Shown: positions 32,588 to 37,601 of the stretch, in pieces
Layout of the letters: each line of letters starts with the position of its first letter
Numbering within the stretch: position 1 is the stretch's first letter
Assembly (NCBI RefSeq): GCF_000971055.1
Contig: NZ_LARW01000080.1
Coordinates: forward strand, 1 to 37,601
DNA: 37,601 nucleotides
From: Sphingomonas sp. SRS2
GTDB lineage: Bacteria; Pseudomonadota; Alphaproteobacteria; Sphingomonadales; Sphingomonadaceae
Direction: 5' to 3'
Notes under the pieces: model-generated
What the model was told of the DNA's origin: nothing
The model's input: the letters and a program-made list of their open reading frames with translations, nothing else
The model's database searches: none
Made by a program: the position numbers and the translations under genes

Positions 32588-33607
32588 ATGACCGTTCTCG
32601 CCGCCTTCGTCGCCGGCCTTCCCAAGGCCGAACTCCACCTGCATATCGAGGGTAGCCTGGAGCCCGAGCAGATGTTCGCGTTCGCGGCCCGCAACCGCAT
32701 CGCCATTCCCTTCGCCAGCGTCGAGGAACTGCGCAGCGCCTACAGCTTCTCGCGGCTGCAGGATTTTCTCGACATCTATTATCAGGGCGCCGACGTCCTG
32801 CGCAGCGAAGCGGACTTCCGCGACCTCGCCACCGCCTATTTCGATCGCGCCGCCGCCGACAATGTCCGCCATGCCGAGATCTTCTTCGATCCCCAGACCC
32901 ACACCGATCGCGGCATCCCCTTTCGAGTCGTCGCGGACGGTCTGCTCGCGGGGATGGCCGACGCACAGGCGAAGCACGGCCTGACCTCGAAGCTGATCCT
33001 CTGTTTCCTGCGCCATCTCGATGAGGACGCCGCCTTCGCGACCCTCGCCGCCGCCGAACCCTGGCTCGACCGGATCGCCGGGGTAGGCCTCGATTCCTCC
33101 GAACTCGGCCACCCCCCATCGAAATTTGCCGGCGTCTTCGCCCGCGCCGGGGAGATGGGGCTGCGCCGCGTCGCCCATGCCGGCGAGGAGGGGCCGCCTG
33201 CCTATATCCATGAGGCGCTCGACCTGCTCGGCATCGATCGGCTCGACCATGGCAATCGCTCGCTCGAAGATCCGGCGCTGACGACGCGGCTGGCGCGGTC
33301 GGGGATGACGCTCACCGTCTGCCCGCTGTCCAACCTCAAGCTTTGCGTCGTCGACGATATCGACGCGCATCCGATCGAACGCATGCTGCGCCTTGGCCTG
33401 CGCGCGACGGTCAATTCGGACGATCCCGCCTATTTCGGCGGCTATGTGAACGACAATTATCGCGCGCTCATCCCGGCGGGCCGGCTCGACGCCGCCGACT
33501 TCGCCACGCTCGCGCGCAACAGCTTCCTCGGCTCCTTCCTCGACGATGAAGAAGTCGCCCGCCACCTCGCCGCGCTCGACGCCTATGTCGATGCGCGTCT
33601 GCCATAA
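32588..33607 (+). CDS. Adenine deaminase
   Basis: A 339-residue zinc amidohydrolase of the adenosine/adenine deaminase family. Metal ligands HLH are at residues 17 and 19 (AELHLHIEG). VGLDSSELGHPPSKF, RVAHAGEEGPP and VNSDDPAYFGGYV are the pattern of the adenine aminohydrolase branch rather than adenosine deaminase. It converts adenine to hypoxanthine. Start 32588 matches the family N-terminus; the frame opens earlier at 32438. The phosphoribosyltransferase follows 11 bp later, so the pair probably salvages adenine through hypoxanthine. Confidence 0.93.
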   Translation: MTVLAAFVAGLPKAELHLHIEGSLEPEQMFAFAARNRIAIPFASVEELRSAYSFSRLQDFLDIYYQGADVLRSEADFRDLATAYFDRAAADNVRHAEIFFDPQTHTDRGIPFRVVADGLLAGMADAQAKHGLTSKLILCFLRHLDEDAAFATLAAAEPWLDRIAGVGLDSSELGHPPSKFAGVFARAGEMGLRRVAHAGEEGPPAYIHEALDLLGIDRLDHGNRSLEDPALTTRLARSGMTLTVCPLSNLKLCVVDDIDAHPIERMLRLGLRATVNSDDPAYFGGYVNDNYRALIPAGRLDAADFATLARNSFLGSFLDDEEVARHLAALDAYVDARLP

Positions 33608-33618
33608 GGAACCCGCCG

Positions 33619-34131
33619 ATGCCGACCCTGACCCCTGTCGATCAGCCCGAGTTCCTCACCGCGGTCCATTATTTCGCCGCACGCATCAGGGAGAGTGACT
33701 GGGCCCCCGACTTCATCATCGGCCTGGGGCGCGGCGGGCTGACCCCGGCGGTCTATCTGAGCCATGCGACGGGCGTGCCGATGTTGTCGGTCGATCATAG
33801 TTCGCACCTGCCCGACTTCGCGGCCGAGTTGCTGGTCAAGCTGGCGATCCGCAGCATGACCGACCGGCTCTTGTTCGTCGACGACATCAACGACAGCGGC
33901 GGCACGATCACCCATGTGAAGGCTGCGTTGGCCGAGGCGGGTGGAAACCCGGACAATGTCCGCTTCGCCACGCTGATCGACAATGTCGTCTCCGCCGAGC
34001 GCGTCGATTACCGTTTCCGCACGATCGATCGCGGCGTCAACAAGGACTGGTTCGTGTTCCCCTGGGAGCAGGTCTCGCCGGTCGACAAGGTGATCGAGGA
34101 TTCGGGCGTGGTGCCCGCGCGGATCGCCTGA
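33619..34131 (+). CDS. Purine phosphoribosyltransferase (XGPRT/Gpt-like)
   Basis: A 170-residue type I phosphoribosyltransferase. It has FIIGLGRGGLTPAVYLSHATG, the PRPP motif LLFVDDINDSGGTITHVK and the C-terminal WFVFPWE, which parallels the PW motif of E. coli xanthine-guanine phosphoribosyltransferase. It would convert hypoxanthine, xanthine or guanine plus PRPP to the nucleotide. The 11-bp gap to adenine deaminase suggests hypoxanthine produced there is used here. Confidence 0.88.
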   Translation: MPTLTPVDQPEFLTAVHYFAARIRESDWAPDFIIGLGRGGLTPAVYLSHATGVPMLSVDHSSHLPDFAAELLVKLAIRSMTDRLLFVDDINDSGGTITHVKAALAEAGGNPDNVRFATLIDNVVSAERVDYRFRTIDRGVNKDWFVFPWEQVSPVDKVIEDSGVVPARIA

Positions 34132-34203
34132 CCGCTCGGTTGCGGAGCGCCGCTTGGGCGCGTTCTGCTCCTTGCCGCGGCGGGCGGGATGTCCAGCGGC
34201 GAA

Positions 34204-35397
34204 TCAGGGCGCGGGGTTGCTGCTCGCCGCCTGTTGTCCGGACATAGGCGCGGGCCGTTTCCCGAACCAGCGGTTGAGCTGCGCCATCCACCGTTCGTCG
34301 AGGCGCGACAGTGGCCATGCGAGCAGGAAGATGGCAGCCGTCGACAGCAGCAGCGCACCCACCACGCCGATCGGATGATAGCCGAAGGTCAGGATGATCG
34401 CTCCGGCCACCGCCGACTGCACCGGGATATGAATCACATAGACGGCGAAGGAGAGCCGGCCGAGCTGATGCCCGATCCAGCCATCAGCGTCGCGGACACG
34501 GGCGATGCCGCGCATGCCGACCAGCAGCGCGGTCGCCCCCGCGCCATGGACCAGCCAGTCGATCCGCATGACCTGAGTCCGCGTCCATTCGTCCCAGGCC
34601 AGTTCCTCTGGCAGCGCCTTGAAGGTCGATCCGAGGATCAGGCCGACGCCGATCAGGCCCAGCGCGAGAGGGAGCTTCAGATCGGCGGGCCGCACCAGCA
34701 CATATTTGGCGACATAGACGGTAGCGACGCAAATAGCGCAGAGCGGGTGGATGCGCAGCGCCAGGAACGCGAGCAGGGTCAGCAGCAGCGCGTCGGCGAT
34801 GGGCCGCTGCTTCGATCCGATCAGCGTCGCGCCCAGCAGCGCGAAGATGCTGCCGAACAGTTCATATTTCATCGTCCACAGCGCCGAATTGAACTGGCTC
34901 ACGCCGTGCACGAACAGCAGCAGCCCGTCGCGCGCCGCCCCCGGCAATGACACCGCGGGCCAAGGCTCCCAATATTTGATCCCGCCGCTGCGATCGAGCC
35001 AGCCCGAATGGGTGATCGCCGCCACCTCGCGGGTAGGCAGCCAGCCGAGCAGATACAGCACGGCGGCCATCAGCACCCCGATCAGCGTCAGCGGCAACAG
35101 GCGTGGGAAGCGCTTGGCGATCGCGATCACGCCCCGGGTCCGATCGGATCCAGCGGCGACCAGCCCGCGCGTCAGCACGAAGCTCGACAGCACGAAGAAG
35201 ACCGTCACCATGAAGTGGCCGTTGAGCGGCGCGATCAGGAAGGGCCGCTGCGCGACGAGCCCCAGCGCGGTCATCGCCTTGGGCGCGGAGGCCGCCGGAA
35301 CATAGGCGAGCAGGAAGTGATAAAGCGCGACGGCAAGCGCCGCATAGCCGCGAAGCTGGTCGACATCGCGCAATTTGGACGGGGTTCTCGACGCCAT
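34204..35397 (-). CDS. Acyltransferase-3 (OafA-type) membrane protein
   Basis: A 397-residue integral membrane acyltransferase of the OafA/YrhL family with about ten membrane segments. The N-terminal RDVDQLRGYAALAVALYHF carries the conserved R and active-site H. Such proteins acetylate or succinylate sugars of O-antigen, exopolysaccharide or glucans. An upstream TTG at 35415 is open, but GGAG 5-6 nt before the ATG at 35397 is better. It is a single gene divergent from the GMC dehydrogenase operon. Confidence 0.92.
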   Translation of the reverse strand: MASRTPSKLRDVDQLRGYAALAVALYHFLLAYVPAASAPKAMTALGLVAQRPFLIAPLNGHFMVTVFFVLSSFVLTRGLVAAGSDRTRGVIAIAKRFPRLLPLTLIGVLMAAVLYLLGWLPTREVAAITHSGWLDRSGGIKYWEPWPAVSLPGAARDGLLLFVHGVSQFNSALWTMKYELFGSIFALLGATLIGSKQRPIADALLLTLLAFLALRIHPLCAICVATVYVAKYVLVRPADLKLPLALGLIGVGLILGSTFKALPEELAWDEWTRTQVMRIDWLVHGAGATALLVGMRGIARVRDADGWIGHQLGRLSFAVYVIHIPVQSAVAGAIILTFGYHPIGVVGALLLSTAAIFLLAWPLSRLDERWMAQLNRWFGKRPAPMSGQQAASSNPAP

Positions 35398-35578
35398 GCT
35401 TACTCCGGCCGTCAACGTTCCCTGTCAGCGGAGCCCAATGTTTTGCACCGCACCCCGATCCCCACGAGCGGACGAGCCGGGCATAAAAAGCCGCGAACGC
35501 CGTTTTGGCGTAGTTTCCTTCAGCGCGCGGGCGGCCTAACTTGCTGCATTGCGGCGGGGGCCGGAGTCTTGTCCAACG

Positions 35579-37015
35579 ATGCGCCTCGCCGATCCCGCGT
35601 CCCTTGCCGAAGACCATTTCGATCATGTCGTCGTCGGCTCGGGCTTCGGCGCGGCCTTCTTCACCCGCAAGCTGCTCGAGACGCGCCCCGGCAAGGTGCT
35701 GATCGTCGAATGGGGCCAGCATCATCCGCATGACTGGCAGATCGCCAATAGCAGGAATTCGGCGATCACCGCCGCCAGCACTTATCGCTCGGCAAATCCG
35801 AAGCCGTGGAATTATACGATCGCGCTGGGCGGCGGCACCAATTGCTGGTTCGCGCAGGCACCGCGCTTCCACCCGTCCGACTTCCGGCTGAACAGCCTCT
35901 ATGGCGTCGGCGACGACTGGCCAATCGATTATGCCGCGCTCGAACCCTATTATGCGGAAGCCGAGGCGATCATGGCAGTCTCCGGCGATCCCGACATGGC
36001 GGCGATCATGCCGCGATCAACCCCCTATCCGCAGCCGCCCCACCGCCTCACCTCGCCCGACCGGCTGATGAAGGCGGCGCAGCCCGAACGGCATTTCGCG
36101 ATGCCGACCGCGCGGGCGCGGGTGGCGACGGAGCAGCGCGGCGCATGCTGCGCCTCTTTCACCTGCATGCGCTGCCCTGCCGACGCGAAGTTCACCGCGA
36201 ATAACGGGCTGATGCCGCTGTTCGACGATCCGCGCGTCACCGTCGCGCTCGGCTGCAAGGCGCATCATTATGAAGGCGCGGGCAACAGCATCAGCGCGCT
36301 GGTGTTCGAGCATGGCGGCAAGCCGGTGCGCGTGACCGGGGACCTGTTCGTCCTCGGCGCGAACGCGATCCAGAGCCCGGCCATCCTGCAGCGATCGTCG
36401 ATGGGCGGCGGGCTGACTGGCAAGGGGCTACACGAAAGCCTGGGCAGCCATGTCGAGGTCCTGCTCGACGGCCTCGATTCGCTCGATGGCAGCACGATCA
36501 CCACCGGCCTCAACTATGGCCTCTACGACGGCGCGTTCCGCAAGGATCATGGCGCGGCGCTGGTCTATTTCGAGAACCGCTGGACCCATGGACTACGCAG
36601 CGAAAAGGGCCGCTGGCGGCAGACGCTGCCACTGATGATCGTGACCGAGGATCTTCTGCAGGATGCCAACGCCGTCACCGTCGACGGCGCGGGCCAAGCC
36701 GTGGTGAGCTTCTCCGACGCGTCGGACTATGCGCATCGCGGACAGAAAGCCGCCTTTGCCGCCTTGCCGAAGCTGCTTGCGCCGCTGCCGGTCGAGGACA
36801 TCGTCTTCCGCTCGATGCGCGACACCGAATCGCATCTGCAAGGCACGCTGCGCATGGGGAACGATCCGGCTCGCTCGGTGATCGACGCCGGCATGATTCA
36901 TCATCGCTGGCGGAACCTCGCGGTGGTCGGCAGCGCCGCCTTCGCCTCCTGCTCCTGCGCCAATCCCAGCCTGACCGTCGCCGCGCTGTCGCTGCGCGCG
37001 GCGGCGATGCTCTAG
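35579..37015 (+). CDS. GMC-family dehydrogenase, large subunit with Fe-S motif
   Basis: A 478-residue GMC oxidoreductase. The FAD motif VVVGSGFGAAF is at residues 17-27; ALGGGTNCWFAQAPR, HLQGTLRMG (active-site His) and CANPSLTVAALSLRAA follow. C190, C191 and C196 (ACCASFTC) have the CCxxxxC spacing of the 3Fe-4S site of bacterial FAD glucose dehydrogenases. It has no signal peptide of its own, so it would ride out with the Tat-signalled small subunit encoded next. It oxidises a sugar, sugar acid or alcohol and passes electrons to the respiratory chain. Substrate unknown. Confidence 0.9.
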   Translation: MRLADPASLAEDHFDHVVVGSGFGAAFFTRKLLETRPGKVLIVEWGQHHPHDWQIANSRNSAITAASTYRSANPKPWNYTIALGGGTNCWFAQAPRFHPSDFRLNSLYGVGDDWPIDYAALEPYYAEAEAIMAVSGDPDMAAIMPRSTPYPQPPHRLTSPDRLMKAAQPERHFAMPTARARVATEQRGACCASFTCMRCPADAKFTANNGLMPLFDDPRVTVALGCKAHHYEGAGNSISALVFEHGGKPVRVTGDLFVLGANAIQSPAILQRSSMGGGLTGKGLHESLGSHVEVLLDGLDSLDGSTITTGLNYGLYDGAFRKDHGAALVYFENRWTHGLRSEKGRWRQTLPLMIVTEDLLQDANAVTVDGAGQAVVSFSDASDYAHRGQKAAFAALPKLLAPLPVEDIVFRSMRDTESHLQGTLRMGNDPARSVIDAGMIHHRWRNLAVVGSAAFASCSCANPSLTVAALSLRAAAML

Positions 37016-37024
37016 GGAGGCGAG

Positions 37025-37471
37025 ATGGCGATGCATCTTTCCCGGCGATCTCTGCTCGCAGGCGGCGTCGCCGTGACCGTGATCGCCGCGACCGGCGGTG
37101 CGCTGCTGGTGTCGGGCTCGGACAAGGCCGCGCTCGTCCGCTCGGTGCTCGCACGGCTCGTGGGGCCGTTCAGCATGGCCGATGCCGAGTTCGGCAAGAT
37201 GGTCGCGGCGGTCGATGCGCGAAAGCTGTTCCCGCAGGGCTACAAGCTCGCCGCCCTGTCCTCGCTCGAACGTTCGGGCTGGTCGGACGAGGCGATGCGC
37301 CATGCGCCCGCCGCAATCCGCGACGATGCCGCCAAGCTCGAGCGCGCGATCCTGACCGAGTTCGTCACCCGGACCACCTATATGGGGGTGGCGGACAAGG
37401 CTCGCGACCCGATCCTCTATCTGGGCCCGCAACCCTGTTCGAGCCCCTTCGCCAGATTCGAGATGACATGA
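37025..37471 (+). CDS. Tat-exported dehydrogenase small subunit (subunit 3-like)
   Basis: A 148-residue protein with a twin-arginine signal (SRRSLLAGGVAVTVIAATGGALL) followed by a helical domain like the gluconate 2-dehydrogenase subunit 3 / FAD-glucose dehydrogenase gamma subunit. In those enzymes the small subunit is needed for folding and Tat export of the GMC subunit. It starts 9 bp after the GMC stop, with GGGAGG between. A second ATG two codons on is an alternative start. Confidence 0.82.
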   Translation: MAMHLSRRSLLAGGVAVTVIAATGGALLVSGSDKAALVRSVLARLVGPFSMADAEFGKMVAAVDARKLFPQGYKLAALSSLERSGWSDEAMRHAPAAIRDDAAKLERAILTEFVTRTTYMGVADKARDPILYLGPQPCSSPFARFEMT

Positions 37472-37526
37472 CGCCATCGACCGCGGCAATGTCAGGTTCA
37501 CCCCGCAACCCGCACAGGCCGATGTC

Positions 37527-37601
37527 ATGATGATCGCACGTCTTGCCCTTCCCGCCCTGCTCCTGCTGACGGTCATTCCGGCATCGGCGCAGGACGTCCC
37601 C
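37527..37601 (+). CDS. Exported protein, partial at window end (probable cytochrome c subunit)
   Basis: Only 25 codons are in the window. They encode a signal peptide (MMIARLALPALLLL, then VIPASAQDVP with a likely cut after ASA). In related three-subunit FAD dehydrogenases the third gene is a membrane-associated multiheme cytochrome c, which is the best guess from position. No heme motif is in the visible part. Confidence 0.55.
   Translation, partial: MMIARLALPALLLLTVIPASAQDVP

Noticed and set aside
1-37601. CRISPR arrays, phage structural genes, toxin-antitoxin or defence systems
   Set aside because: No spaced short repeats of CRISPR type and no recognisable genes of these classes were seen on either strand.

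Overview
The window looks like chromosome from an alphaproteobacterium of the order Sphingomonadales. It is GC-rich, carries a TonB-dependent receptor beside aromatic catabolism genes, and has the core order DUF3426 / ftsE-ftsX / ydcF / plsC. The assignment rests on gene content and style, not on a marker gene.

Left edge (1-1736): an N-terminally truncated large serine recombinase is joined to two insertion-sequence-like repeats and followed by a clean terminator.

Island (1737-21690): a perfect 16-bp direct repeat lies at 1737-1752 and at 21675-21690. The right copy is the 3' end of an intact tRNA-Leu(GAG) gene. A tyrosine recombinase starts about 160 bp inside the left copy. Together these define an integrated element of about 19.9 kb. 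Its cargo is a catabolic cluster: an EthD-like small protein, an Old-Yellow-Enzyme/dienoyl-CoA-reductase-type oxidoreductase, a TonB receptor, an extradiol (BphC-type) dioxygenase, an SCP2-like thiolase, two alpha/beta hydrolases (one like meta-cleavage-product hydrolases), two class A flavin hydroxylases, an SDR, a SnoaL-like protein, a LysR regulator, a CaiB/BaiF CoA-transferase and a FAH-family protein. The set fits uptake of a phenolic or polycyclic compound, ring hydroxylation, meta cleavage, hydrolysis, and CoA-dependent side-chain processing. The substrate cannot be read from sequence, and several expected steps (acyl-CoA dehydrogenase, enoyl-CoA hydratase, MhpE/F-type aldolase and dehydrogenase) are absent, so host genes would have to finish the job.

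Core chromosome (21763-37601): phosphofructokinase, a zinc-ribbon DUF3426 membrane protein, the ftsE-ftsX-ydcF-plsC operon, MgtC-like, DUF1905, a DUF969-DUF979-DUF2891 operon (predicted 5-oxoproline transporter type), an alpha/beta hydrolase, a lone response-regulator receiver, adenine deaminase plus a Gpt-like phosphoribosyltransferase (purine salvage), an acyltransferase-3 membrane protein, and the start of a GMC-type multi-subunit dehydrogenase operon that runs off the right edge. Several palindromic intergenic repeats lie in this part.
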